Source of the DNA: Pseudomonas sp. HMWF032
Lineage (GTDB): Bacteria; Pseudomonadota; Gammaproteobacteria; Pseudomonadales; Pseudomonadaceae
Assembly (NCBI RefSeq): GCF_003060885.1
Contig: NZ_QAIG01000005.1
Coordinates: 67,732-131,731, forward strand
Direction: 5' to 3'
Length of the DNA: 64,000 bases
Under the pieces are notes generated by a model, which was not told the origin of the DNA, did not search any database, and saw only the letters and a program-made list of their open reading frames with translations. A program made the translations under genes and the position numbers. Positions 34,452 through 45,101 of this stretch are shown in pieces (the first letter of the stretch is position 1; every line of letters begins with the position of its first letter).

Positions 34452-35579
34452 TCAGGCATGGTCTTCGCCGGACCAATACCAAAGCGTCGCGCCCCAATTG
34501 GAGTCATCAATGGCAGGCATGATTTCGCCCTGCCGGAAATGACGACGAGAGTTGGGCTGGGCGGGAGTAAACCAGAAGCCTTCGTGCGAGCAGGGTTGCC
34601 CGGCGAGAATGCTCGATGGCATGTCTTTTCCGCTTTCTTGGTCGAAGCGGGCATACCAGCGGAGAGTACTTTCCTGATCGAAGCAGTCGCCGTAGGGGGA
34701 ATAGCTGTGCAACTGATCGGGGTTTGGAATGCGTACCGGCTTGACCACCTTATTGACTGCAACGTAGGCCACTGGGAGGCCATCTTCGGAGGCTCCCAGC
34801 TCTGGATACTGCCCGGCACGAATGATGAGACCGTTGTTGTAGGGCTGAATCTGGATATCGCCGCGGCCGCTTAATGCATGGTAGATGGCACTTTCGCCAC
34901 CCAAGCGTTCGACGTAGGTATTACCTAGCACGGTGAACCAGTTAACACCTTTTATGTGTTTCTGAAGCCCTAACGTGTCGGCAAAAGGTGCGGAGTCGAC
35001 CATCAGGCCGGAGTACTGCTGTGCCAGTTGATATTCTGTTGGCATATAACTGTCGTAATCATTGGGTAGGGAGCTAGAAAGACCACCATATCCATGCTCC
35101 GCGTTAACTTGGCTACACAAATAGGTTATCCATTGCTGGTACCTATCAAAAAAATCTTCTTTATCAAGACAGAACCAAGGAAAGCTTACCTTTATATATG
35201 AAAGTATTTTATCGCCATGAACCTCAAATGAATTCATGGCAGATATGCAATAAGCTGGAGCGTCACTAACGCCATTGGAACTGCTCAAGCTCCAGTAATA
35301 TTGCTCGTTCGGTTCAGTTGCGAGTATTTGCTCAATTGTTTTTTTGAAATTGGTATCAGTTAGTTTTTTGTCGCGTTTATAGACTTGCCATTTAAGATGA
35401 AATTTAAAATCTTCATAAAAGCGCTCGAAGCACTCCATCACCTTTTGCTTGCTTTCAGTTGTATATCCCGCCTTGAAGTAAAGAGTTATGATCAACCCAA
35501 GCTTGACCACCGATGTGCCGTCTGGAAGTTCAAATTCCAAGTTCGGAGCCTGCTCTTTTAATTTATCTAATGTACTCAT
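34452..35579 (-). CDS. DUF3396-type immunity protein
   Basis: 375 residues, no signal peptide, cytoplasmic. Features include LGLIITLYFKAGYT near the N-terminus, FPWFCLDKEDFFDRY in the middle and GVNWFTVLGNTYVERLGG near 215, all typical of the DUF3396 (type VI immunity) family. It starts 10 bases after the VRR-NUC effector gene and so probably neutralises that nuclease. This matches the known pairing of DUF3396 proteins with nuclease effectors, as I recall it. Confidence 0.82.
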   Translation of the reverse strand: MSTLDKLKEQAPNLEFELPDGTSVVKLGLIITLYFKAGYTTESKQKVMECFERFYEDFKFHLKWQVYKRDKKLTDTNFKKTIEQILATEPNEQYYWSLSSSNGVSDAPAYCISAMNSFEVHGDKILSYIKVSFPWFCLDKEDFFDRYQQWITYLCSQVNAEHGYGGLSSSLPNDYDSYMPTEYQLAQQYSGLMVDSAPFADTLGLQKHIKGVNWFTVLGNTYVERLGGESAIYHALSGRGDIQIQPYNNGLIIRAGQYPELGASEDGLPVAYVAVNKVVKPVRIPNPDQLHSYSPYGDCFDQESTLRWYARFDQESGKDMPSSILAGQPCSHEGFWFTPAQPNSRRHFRQGEIMPAIDDSNWGATLWYWSGEDHA

Positions 35580-35589
35580 TCGATATCTC

Positions 35590-36888
35590 TCAACCTGCGG
35601 TCAGGGCGCCGGCAGCTGCGCCTGCCCCCAAAATACTGGCCAACCAGGCCCATGACAGTTGTGCCAGACGAACCAAAACAAGAAGTCCAGAAATGATTGC
35701 CGCAGGAACACCTGCAGCGACTAAAGCTCCGGCAATCACAAAAGCCACTACCACTGTGCCAACGGCAATGCCGACATTGATCAGTACTTGCATCCAGTCG
35801 ATCTTGCCGAGCATGTCCAGTGTCAAATCGGTATAGCGTTGCACCTCGGCCCAAATCGCCCGTAGCTGTTCGTCTGTCCAGCGCAGCACCTGGGTACCGG
35901 TTTCGCTGATCCACTCCCAAGCCGGTTCAGTTTTGCTACGTACCCATTGGCCTTTGCTACTGAGCCAGGTGGCAGCCTCTTCAAGGTGATTCTGTACTTC
36001 GGTGGAAAGCTGGCGAATACCCTGGGCACCATCCTCCAGCAGACCGTCAACGGCCTCTCGTACTTGCTGCGTCCAGCTTTCCATATGGGCTGGTTTGGGG
36101 ATCGGTCGCGGGCCATAGACCGGAACCGGTACAGGCGCCGGGCGAGGTTTTTGATCATCACCTGGGCCTGGCATGATCAGAGGAGGAATGATTGGCCAGG
36201 ACAGCGGGTTGCTATTAGCAGTTGGCTGCTGACTTTCGTTGGTTTGACGGTCACGCTCGCGCTCACCATCGTCGCGGCAGTCATGAATTTCCAATACAGA
36301 AAATCTACTCTGGCCTCCAGCAATCTGAAGGTAGGCCGTACGCTGATCCGGCCATAATTTATCCCCCGGAAACTTCACCTCCACCACCCGCTCCAGATTG
36401 TCCGGATGCATTACGCCCTGATGATCTGGCCCTGCCTGGCCTGGCCAGCGCTGGCCACGGTTTTTGACAATGATCACATCCGGCCGGCGCAACAGGCCTT
36501 TGGTTAAGCCCGCTGGAAAGGGGATCAGGGTATGACGACGATCCGGGTCGGGTGTCTCTCCCTTGCGCGTATTCGAGGTGCTGAGAAACGGGGTAGGAGG
36601 CAAGCGGGTCATATCGAAGCAAACCTCAGCTTTGTAGTCCCAACGGAAGTCACGAAGATATTCGTCCGCGCGTATCAGACCGCTCATCACCAACTGCTTA
36701 AGCTCCAGGCCTCCTAGGGCTCCACTGGGCAGCTTCTTGACGGACAGGCGCGGAAAGCGCACCGCGTAATTGGCTTTTTCCACCAGGTAGGGCTTGTTGG
36801 TTGGGTTGGGCAACCGGGCCTCTTTTTCTGTACCTTCGACGCTGGTGGTGGTGCAACCTTGTGGGGTCTGCGGTTGTATAACAGCCAT
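35590..36888 (-). CDS. VRR-NUC nuclease effector with membrane-like C-terminus
   Basis: 432 residues. The VRR-NUC PD-(D/E)xK nuclease core is at about 60-200, with D137 (RRPDVIIVKN), E170 and K172 (VVEVKFPGDK) and a following Q183. A proline-rich linker (234-268) leads to a tryptophan-rich helical stretch (270-350) and a hydrophobic tail of two helices (about 367-390 and 393-424). It presumably cuts DNA in target cells. The ATG directly follows the vgrG stop (TGAATG), so it is coupled to its carrier. The hydrophobic tail is unusual for a cytoplasmic nuclease. Confidence 0.8.
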   Translation of the reverse strand: MAVIQPQTPQGCTTTSVEGTEKEARLPNPTNKPYLVEKANYAVRFPRLSVKKLPSGALGGLELKQLVMSGLIRADEYLRDFRWDYKAEVCFDMTRLPPTPFLSTSNTRKGETPDPDRRHTLIPFPAGLTKGLLRRPDVIIVKNRGQRWPGQAGPDHQGVMHPDNLERVVEVKFPGDKLWPDQRTAYLQIAGGQSRFSVLEIHDCRDDGERERDRQTNESQQPTANSNPLSWPIIPPLIMPGPGDDQKPRPAPVPVPVYGPRPIPKPAHMESWTQQVREAVDGLLEDGAQGIRQLSTEVQNHLEEAATWLSSKGQWVRSKTEPAWEWISETGTQVLRWTDEQLRAIWAEVQRYTDLTLDMLGKIDWMQVLINVGIAVGTVVVAFVIAGALVAAGVPAAIISGLLVLVRLAQLSWAWLASILGAGAAAGALTAG

Positions 36889-39747
36889 TCATTCGCCCTC
36901 CGCGTTGGCGTTTTTGTAGTCCAGGGTCATGTCTTTGGGGGCTTGTTCACCGGCAAGGAACAGCGGCTCCTGCTGTTCGACTTGGCGCTGCGGGGTTAAT
37001 AATTCGACTTCGGTGGGCTCTGCACTGTGGGTCAGGAAGGTTTTGCCTTCGTGGTCTGAGTACCCAGCTTGGCGTGAGCCATCTGCGCGTTTGAGGGTGT
37101 ATGGAACGCCAACCAATGGTTCCCCGGTTTCTTCATCAAGGAGCACATAACGGGCGCGATGGCTGCGGTGCGCACGCTCCAACAGATTGCCCGCTTTATC
37201 CGCATCCGCCGCGCCCGGAATAGTGGGCGACAGAATCGCGATGCCTGAGCCTTTGCCCGGGCCACCCCCCGAGTTGATCTTGACCGTCGCACCGCTAAGC
37301 GTGACGCCGCCCGGATCAAGCTTGAGGAAGCTGCCGCCACCCGAGGCGGTGAGTTCCATGCCGGCGTCGATCACTACTTTGCTGCCGGCGTAGTAGTGGA
37401 TTTCGTTGCCGGCTTCGACGAACTGGCCGACGCCGACTTTCACATGCTGTTTCTGCCCGACGGTGAGGTGGTCGTTGCTGCGGGTTTCCACCTTGCGGTC
37501 GGCGTGGGTGGTGCGGTGTTCTTCGGCGAGAAACTGGCTGTAGCTATTGGCTTCGACGGTGTCGTGGCGCTCGTTGCCGACGCGGATTTTCTGGTCGTGT
37601 TCGATGTTTTCGTCCCAGTCGCGCTGGGCGTGCAGGTAGATCTGTTCGACGCCTTTCTTGTCTTCGATGCGCAGCTCGTTGTAGCCACCACCGCCTGGGC
37701 TGCTCAAGGTTTTGAACAGGCTGCGGGTCTTGTTCGCCGGCAGCGCGTAGGGCACGACGTGGGCGGCGTGGTACAGGCAGCCGGTGACCAGCGGCTGGTC
37801 GGGATCGCCTTCGAGGAAGGTCACCAGCACTTCCATGCCGATGCGCGGGATGGCGATAGCGCCGTAGCCATCGCCGGCCCAGCTGGAGGACACGCGCAGC
37901 CAGCAGCTGGTTTTATCGTTCGCTTGGCCTTCGCGGTCCCAATGAAATTGCACTTTGACGCGGCCGTAAGGGTCGCAGTGGATCTCTTCACCCGCAGGAC
38001 CGGTGACCACGGCAGTCTGGCTGCCGAGCACCTTGGGTTTCGGGTGCTTCAGCGCTGGGCGATGCAGCACATCCCAGGGCGTGGCGCTGAAGCGGTTGCG
38101 GTAGCCCTGCTGGAAACCATCTTTGTTGTGGGTGTCGCTGGTGATGGACTCTTCCAGCACTTGCGGCTGTTTGCCTTCGTGGTGGATTTCCGTCAGCAGC
38201 CAGAGTTGGTTCCAGTCCTTACGCGGATGCGCGCTTAGGTTGAGAAAGTGGCCGCTGACCAGCAGCGGCTGATCGCTTTCACCGTTGGCCAGCTCATAGT
38301 CGCTGCGGTGGCGTTCGAGGTTGCGTTTGGCCAGGTGCTTGCCACGTTCACGCTCAACAAAGCGACCGGGGTAGTCGTAGTCCTCGAGGTCGGGCTGGAA
38401 CTCGCTGTTGAAGGCGGCTTCCATCAGCAGCTTGGGTTTCTCGAAGTTGTAGTCGCGGCGGGTAACGCGGCTGGTGCGGGTTTCCAGGCGTAAGGCGAAA
38501 CGCTTGACCACCGGCTCGTCGGCCACCAGGCCGCTGTCTTGTTGATAGGCCGTTGGCGCGAGTTTTGGGAACACCGTCTGGTCGTCACCAAAGACCAGCA
38601 CATGACCTTGTTCGATGTGCTGGAAGTGGTAGTGAATGCCTTCTTCCTCGCACAGGCGCTGGATAAAGTGCAGGTCGCTTTCGTCGTACTGCACGCAGTA
38701 TTCGCGTTCGGGGTAGACGCTGGGGCCGAACTGGAATGTGTAGGCATTGCGCTGAATGCCGTGCTCTTCGAGCACCTGGCTGATGATCTTTTCCACGCTC
38801 AGGTGCTGGAAGATGCGCTGATTGATGCGGTGCGCCAGGTAAGCCAGCTGCGGGCGCAGGGTGATGTGGTAGCGGGTCATGCGCTTGCCGGAATCACCCT
38901 GGGCGACGCGGTAGACCAGGCCATGCACTCCCCCACCATCTGGGGTAAAGGCAAGAAATGCGGGCTGGTGCAGCAGGCTTTCCAGATCGAGATCGGGGCG
39001 CTCGCTGATCAGTTCTAGCTCGAATACGAACGGCTGGCTGATGGCTTCACGGCCGGTAAATTCGAGCACCTGCAAGTCGTGGCTGAGGCCCGCTATGCTC
39101 AGGTTGAAGCGTTGCGGCGTCAGCGCCGTTGCTCGGCGGGTGGCTTGGCTGCTCAGTGCACTGATGGTTGTCGTTGCGCCGAGGCCGGCACTGGCAAGCG
39201 GGGTAAGCGCAGTGGCGGGCGGCAGGCTGATAACCCGAGGTGCTACGTGAGTCTCGGGGGAAACGGCGAAGAGAAAGTTACGGCAGAACACGCAATGAAT
39301 TTCATCGTACTGCAGGCCGTGTTTGTTCAGCTCACTGAAGACATCGCTCAAGGCGATGGTGCTGTTTTGTAGCAATAAGGCCGGATGCTTGCGGTTGCGC
39401 ACCGTGAGGATATCGGTGCCGACAATTTTGACCGAGTAGGCAATGCTCGAGTAATGGTCATCACTGTATTTGGAGACGAGGTAGTTGCGGGTGGATTCTC
39501 CAGGGCCTTTCTGTTCGTGTGGCTTCACTTCGCCGCGCATGACGCTGGCCAAGCCGGGGTCTTCCAAGGTCTTGCCATCGGGCCCGTAGAACACCAGCGA
39601 TGTATTGGCCGGCACGTTGAGGTGCATACCAGGCACATAGGCACCGTGGCTGGTGATGATCAGCTTTTTGCTGGGCTGGCCTGGGGCTTTCTGGAACAGG
39701 TAGAAGTGTTCGCCAAGCGCGGTTGCATTCGCTGGAGTGGGTTTCAT
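36889..39747 (-). CDS. vgrG: VgrG with N-terminal Stv-like domain and C-terminal transthyretin-like adaptor
   Basis: 952 residues from the ATG at 39747, which has CAGGAG at good spacing. Residues 12-162 are an extra domain (LIITSHGAYVPGM, LVFYGPDGKTLEDPGLAS, EIHCVFCRNF) that resembles the putative adhesin Stv family of toxin-associated domains. A linker (163-210) leads to a complete VgrG (about 212-850) closely similar to the other copy. The last 90 residues (RYVLLDEETGEPLVGVPY) form a transthyretin-like fold used by spikes to hold effectors. It is the carrier of the nuclease encoded right after it. Confidence 0.88.
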   Translation of the reverse strand: MKPTPANATALGEHFYLFQKAPGQPSKKLIITSHGAYVPGMHLNVPANTSLVFYGPDGKTLEDPGLASVMRGEVKPHEQKGPGESTRNYLVSKYSDDHYSSIAYSVKIVGTDILTVRNRKHPALLLQNSTIALSDVFSELNKHGLQYDEIHCVFCRNFLFAVSPETHVAPRVISLPPATALTPLASAGLGATTTISALSSQATRRATALTPQRFNLSIAGLSHDLQVLEFTGREAISQPFVFELELISERPDLDLESLLHQPAFLAFTPDGGGVHGLVYRVAQGDSGKRMTRYHITLRPQLAYLAHRINQRIFQHLSVEKIISQVLEEHGIQRNAYTFQFGPSVYPEREYCVQYDESDLHFIQRLCEEEGIHYHFQHIEQGHVLVFGDDQTVFPKLAPTAYQQDSGLVADEPVVKRFALRLETRTSRVTRRDYNFEKPKLLMEAAFNSEFQPDLEDYDYPGRFVERERGKHLAKRNLERHRSDYELANGESDQPLLVSGHFLNLSAHPRKDWNQLWLLTEIHHEGKQPQVLEESITSDTHNKDGFQQGYRNRFSATPWDVLHRPALKHPKPKVLGSQTAVVTGPAGEEIHCDPYGRVKVQFHWDREGQANDKTSCWLRVSSSWAGDGYGAIAIPRIGMEVLVTFLEGDPDQPLVTGCLYHAAHVVPYALPANKTRSLFKTLSSPGGGGYNELRIEDKKGVEQIYLHAQRDWDENIEHDQKIRVGNERHDTVEANSYSQFLAEEHRTTHADRKVETRSNDHLTVGQKQHVKVGVGQFVEAGNEIHYYAGSKVVIDAGMELTASGGGSFLKLDPGGVTLSGATVKINSGGGPGKGSGIAILSPTIPGAADADKAGNLLERAHRSHRARYVLLDEETGEPLVGVPYTLKRADGSRQAGYSDHEGKTFLTHSAEPTEVELLTPQRQVEQQEPLFLAGEQAPKDMTLDYKNANAEGE

Positions 39748-39850
39748 GCGCAGGCTCCTGCACGGCCACAACGCATGTGGGCACGCCGAGTGCGGGTGAG
39801 GTTTACGTCACGCGAGTGGGTGGCGTTGAACATGCTCTTCTCCTTAAGCC

Positions 39851-41362
<1,512 letters not shown>

Positions 41363-41372
41363 CAGCGACACG

Positions 41373-43976
41373 TTAAGCGAACTCACAGACCACCGTCCCT
41401 TCGCCGTCCAGGGTGGCGTGCACGCGTTGCAGGCTTTCACCGCTGGCCATGGCGTCGAGCAGGCGGTCGACCACCAGCGGTTGCAGGTGCTGGTCGATCA
41501 GGTGATCGATCAGGCGTGCGCCGCTGTCGCTGTGGCTGCAGCGCTCGGCGAGATTTTCCAGCAGCGCCGGGCAATGGCTGAACTGCAGCTGACGGCGTTG
41601 CAGGCGCTCGCCAAAGCGCGCGAGTTTGAGGCCGACCAGCTCGTTGAGCACCTCGCCACTGATCGGGTAGTACGGCACCACGCGCATACGGCCGAGCAGC
41701 GCCGGCTTGAAGTGCTGAGTCAGGGTCGGGCGAATCGCTTGCTCTAGGTCATCCGCTGTCGGGCGTTGGCCGTTCTGGCAGAGGTTGGCGATACGCTCGC
41801 TGGCCAGGTTGCTGGTCATCAAAATCAGCGTATTGCGGAAGTTGATCTCACGGCCTTCACCGTCGTTGGCCACGCCCTTGTCGAAGATCTGATAGAAGAC
41901 GTTCATCACCTCCGGATCGGCTTTTTCCACTTCATCGAGCAGCACCACCGAGTAAGGCTTCTGCCGCACGGCTTCGGTGAGCATGCCGCCTTCGCCATAA
42001 CCGACGTAGCCGGGTGGTGCGCCGATCAGCCGGGAAACCGTGTGCTTCTCCTGGAACTCGGACATGTTGATGGTGGTGAGGAAACGCTCGCCGCCGTACA
42101 GCAGATCGGCCAGGGCCAGTGCGGTTTCGGTTTTACCGACGCCGCTGGGGCCGACCAGCAGGAATACCCCGACCGGCGCATCGGCACGATTGAGGCCGGC
42201 GGCGCTGGCGCGCATGGAGCGGTCCAGCGCGGCGATGGCTTGCGCCTGACCGCGTACACGCAGGCCGAGGTCGCGGGCGAAGGTCAGCACCTTGCTGTTG
42301 TGTTCGCGGGCCAGCTGGCTCAGTGGCACGCCGGTCCAGTGGCTGATCACTTCGGCCACCAGGCGCGGGCAGACTTCAAAACTGACCAGGCGCTCATTCA
42401 CCTGAGCGCTGGCCAGCTCGGCTTGTACGGCGCGCAGTTCGCCTTCCAGTTGCTCCAGCTGCACGGCCTGGCCGTCGCTGTTCTCGGCTTCGGTAGGGTT
42501 TTGGCGCAGGCTGGCGCACTGCTTGCGCAATTCCAGCAGGTGTTCGGCCAGTTCACGCTGCACCGCCCAACGGGTTTCGATCTGCTCCAGTTCGGCGCGG
42601 GCCTGGCTCAGGCGTGCTTCGAGTTGTTCCAGGCTTTCACTGTCGATGTGCAGGCCGGCTTCCATATCCCGGCTCATGGCCTCGCTCTGCCGCTCACCTT
42701 CGGCGATCTCGCCACGCAGGCGCTCCAGCGTTTCCGGGGCGGCGGCCAGGCTGATGCGCACGCGGGCGCAGGCGGTGTCGAGGACATCGACGGCTTTGTC
42801 CGGCAGTTGGCGGCCAGCCAGGTAGCGCGCGGACAGCTCGGCGGCGGCGACCACGGCGTCGTCACGCAGGTAGATGCCGTGGCTTTTCTCGTAAACAGGC
42901 GCCAGGCCACGCAGGATGGTCACGGCTTCATCGACCGTCGGCTCATGCAGATGCACCGGCTGGAAGCGGCGGGCCAGGGCCGGGTCCTTCTCGAAGTACT
43001 TCTTGTATTCGCTCCAGGTGGTGGCGGCGATGGTGCGCAGCTCGCCACGGGCCAGGGCGGGCTTGAGCAGGTTGGCGGCATCGCCACTGCCGGCTTGGCC
43101 ACCCGCACCGATCAGGGTGTGGGCTTCGTCGATGAACAAAATGATCGGCTTGGGCGAGGCTTTGACTTCATCGATCACGCCCTGCAAACGGCGCTCGAAT
43201 TCACCTTTGACGCTGGCGCCGGCTTGCAGCAGGCCCAGGTCCAGGCACAGCAGTTCGACCCCCTTGAGCGCGGCCGGCACTTCACCGGCGGCGATGCGCA
43301 GGGCCAGGCCTTCGACGATGGCGGTCTTGCCGACACCGGCTTCGCCGACCACGATTGGGTTGCTTTTGCGCCGGCGCGCGAGGATGTCGATCATCTGGCG
43401 GATTGCGCCGTCGCGGCACAGCACCGGGTCGAGCTTGCCGTCACGGGCCTGTTGGGTGAAGTTGTGAGTGAAGCGCGAGAGATTCGATTCGCCACCGGCT
43501 GCGGGTTTACCTGCAGCGGTTTGCGGCTGCTGGGCCAGGGCGAATTCGCGTAGGCGCTCGGCATTCAGCTTGGCCAGCAGTGGCTGATAGTGGCTGCCGG
43601 CGTAACGCATCGGATTGCGCAGCAGGGCGAGGATCAGTGCGGCTTCATCGACCTGGCTCTGGCCGAGTTCCAGGCTGGCGACCAATAGGGCGTCCTGCAG
43701 CCATTGCACCAGTTCGGTGGCAAATACCGGGTTGCGCGATTCGTTGTGTTCGCCACGCGGTTGCAGGGCGCGGGCCAGCTCGCCGGCGTTTACGTCGGCA
43801 TCCTGCAGGGCGCGGGGCAGCAAGCCTTCCGGGCGCTCAAGCAGGCCGAGCAACAGGTCTTCCACCAGAATCTTGCTGCCGCCGCGCACCACGCAACGCT
43901 CGGCAGCGGTTTCCAGGTCCTGCTTGCTGGCCGCGTCGAGGGCTTGCACCAGCTGCTGTAAATCGACGTTGATCAT
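41373..43976 (-). CDS. clpV: T6SS sheath-recycling ATPase ClpV (TssH)
   Basis: 867 residues from the ATG at 43976, which has AAGGA at 7 bases; an ATG at 43982 is too close to it. N-domain about 1-150, then two AAA+ modules with Walker A GEAGVGKTA (about 216-224) and GPSGVGKTE (about 610-618), and a ClpV-type middle region. It dismantles contracted TssBC sheaths. Confidence 0.96.
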   Translation of the reverse strand: MINVDLQQLVQALDAASKQDLETAAERCVVRGGSKILVEDLLLGLLERPEGLLPRALQDADVNAGELARALQPRGEHNESRNPVFATELVQWLQDALLVASLELGQSQVDEAALILALLRNPMRYAGSHYQPLLAKLNAERLREFALAQQPQTAAGKPAAGGESNLSRFTHNFTQQARDGKLDPVLCRDGAIRQMIDILARRRKSNPIVVGEAGVGKTAIVEGLALRIAAGEVPAALKGVELLCLDLGLLQAGASVKGEFERRLQGVIDEVKASPKPIILFIDEAHTLIGAGGQAGSGDAANLLKPALARGELRTIAATTWSEYKKYFEKDPALARRFQPVHLHEPTVDEAVTILRGLAPVYEKSHGIYLRDDAVVAAAELSARYLAGRQLPDKAVDVLDTACARVRISLAAAPETLERLRGEIAEGERQSEAMSRDMEAGLHIDSESLEQLEARLSQARAELEQIETRWAVQRELAEHLLELRKQCASLRQNPTEAENSDGQAVQLEQLEGELRAVQAELASAQVNERLVSFEVCPRLVAEVISHWTGVPLSQLAREHNSKVLTFARDLGLRVRGQAQAIAALDRSMRASAAGLNRADAPVGVFLLVGPSGVGKTETALALADLLYGGERFLTTINMSEFQEKHTVSRLIGAPPGYVGYGEGGMLTEAVRQKPYSVVLLDEVEKADPEVMNVFYQIFDKGVANDGEGREINFRNTLILMTSNLASERIANLCQNGQRPTADDLEQAIRPTLTQHFKPALLGRMRVVPYYPISGEVLNELVGLKLARFGERLQRRQLQFSHCPALLENLAERCSHSDSGARLIDHLIDQHLQPLVVDRLLDAMASGESLQRVHATLDGEGTVVCEFA

Positions 43977-43987
43977 TTCCATCTTCC

Positions 43988-45025
43988 TTAATGAGCTTGG
44001 CTGCCGAGGGTGACCACGCCGTCGGCGTTGTCACGCCCTAGCCAAGTGGTCCAGCCCAGCAGGCAGGGGTTGTCCGCGCCGAGGCGCAATTCGCGTATGT
44101 CGTCCTGGCGCAGTTCCAGGCGGATGTCGTAATCCAGTGGGTCGCGCAGGGTGAAGCGCACCAGCGCGCAGAGCGGTTGGTAGCCGCTGCCGATGGGCAG
44201 AAATTCATGGAAGCGCTCCCAGTTCAGCTGCTGCACGTGAATGCGGAATTTGCCGCCGCGATCACGCACGAATTCGCCAAGCACCAGGCTCTCGCCCAAC
44301 TGGCTGTTGGCCAGACCGAGGCGGTTGCGCTGCTCGCCAAGGATCTCCACCTGACGCTCCAGGCACTGCTCGATATGCAGGTCGGCGTGTTTGAAGTAGT
44401 AGCGCAGCACCGACTCGATCAGCGCCGCCGAGTGGGCGCGCAGGCTGAGCAGGCCGAGGTAGGGCAGCAGGCGTTTCCAGTTCAACTCGGAGGCGCTGCG
44501 AATGGTTTCACCGCCCAGGCCGATCAGGGCAAACAGGTGGGCGGAGAACGGGTCGATCGCACCGCTCTGGAAACGTGTGTGGTAGCGGTATTTCTGCCAG
44601 GTGGGCAGTAGCAGACGCTGCAGGCGGTTGTTGAACAGGTCGAGGAAATCCCGCGTTGGGTTGCCGTCTTCACTGTCGCCCAGCGCCTGTTCACCGTAGA
44701 ACGCTGGCAGCGGCGAGCCGGCGCCAAACAGGCTGACCAGGTTGATGCGCAGGCGCGCGCGCAGCTCGCCGTGCTCTTCGAAAAAATGCACGCGATCGAT
44801 ATCGCTACCGGGGAACCCCATGCTCGGGTTGGCCTGCAGTTCCAGTCGCTGATACAGCGCTTCCTCATCCAATTCAGGATGAGCAGCCTGCAAGCGTTCC
44901 AGCACCAGCTGCACACCCTGAAACAGGCTGTACTCGCGGATGCCCTGGCTAAGCCGGGTGAGACCCGGCTCAAAGTCTGCTGCGCGTCGGCCAGGCGGCG
45001 TTGCAGTCGGGCTCAGAATGCTCAT
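43988..45025 (-). CDS. tssG: T6SS baseplate protein TssG
   Basis: 345 residues, full length, with NPSMGFPGSDI (about 66-76) and NLVSLFGAGSPLPAFYGE typical of TssG. It forms the baseplate wedge with TssE, TssF and TssK. Start at 45025 with GAGGTG upstream. The start region lies within a short repeated sequence that also occurs near 1437. Confidence 0.93.
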   Translation of the reverse strand: MSILSPTATPPGRRAADFEPGLTRLSQGIREYSLFQGVQLVLERLQAAHPELDEEALYQRLELQANPSMGFPGSDIDRVHFFEEHGELRARLRINLVSLFGAGSPLPAFYGEQALGDSEDGNPTRDFLDLFNNRLQRLLLPTWQKYRYHTRFQSGAIDPFSAHLFALIGLGGETIRSASELNWKRLLPYLGLLSLRAHSAALIESVLRYYFKHADLHIEQCLERQVEILGEQRNRLGLANSQLGESLVLGEFVRDRGGKFRIHVQQLNWERFHEFLPIGSGYQPLCALVRFTLRDPLDYDIRLELRQDDIRELRLGADNPCLLGWTTWLGRDNADGVVTLGSQAH

Positions 45026-45101
45026 TTACACCTCGTAAACTGCGCTTCTTCGCCCGACGGCGCCTTGCCCGGCTCTAGCTCGCATGCCTTTGCGCAGGGT
45101 C

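Noticed and set aside
41766..43553. 595-codon open frame on the plus strand opposite clpV
   Set aside because: Mirror frame of a conserved ATPase; no family-like motif or ribosome site.
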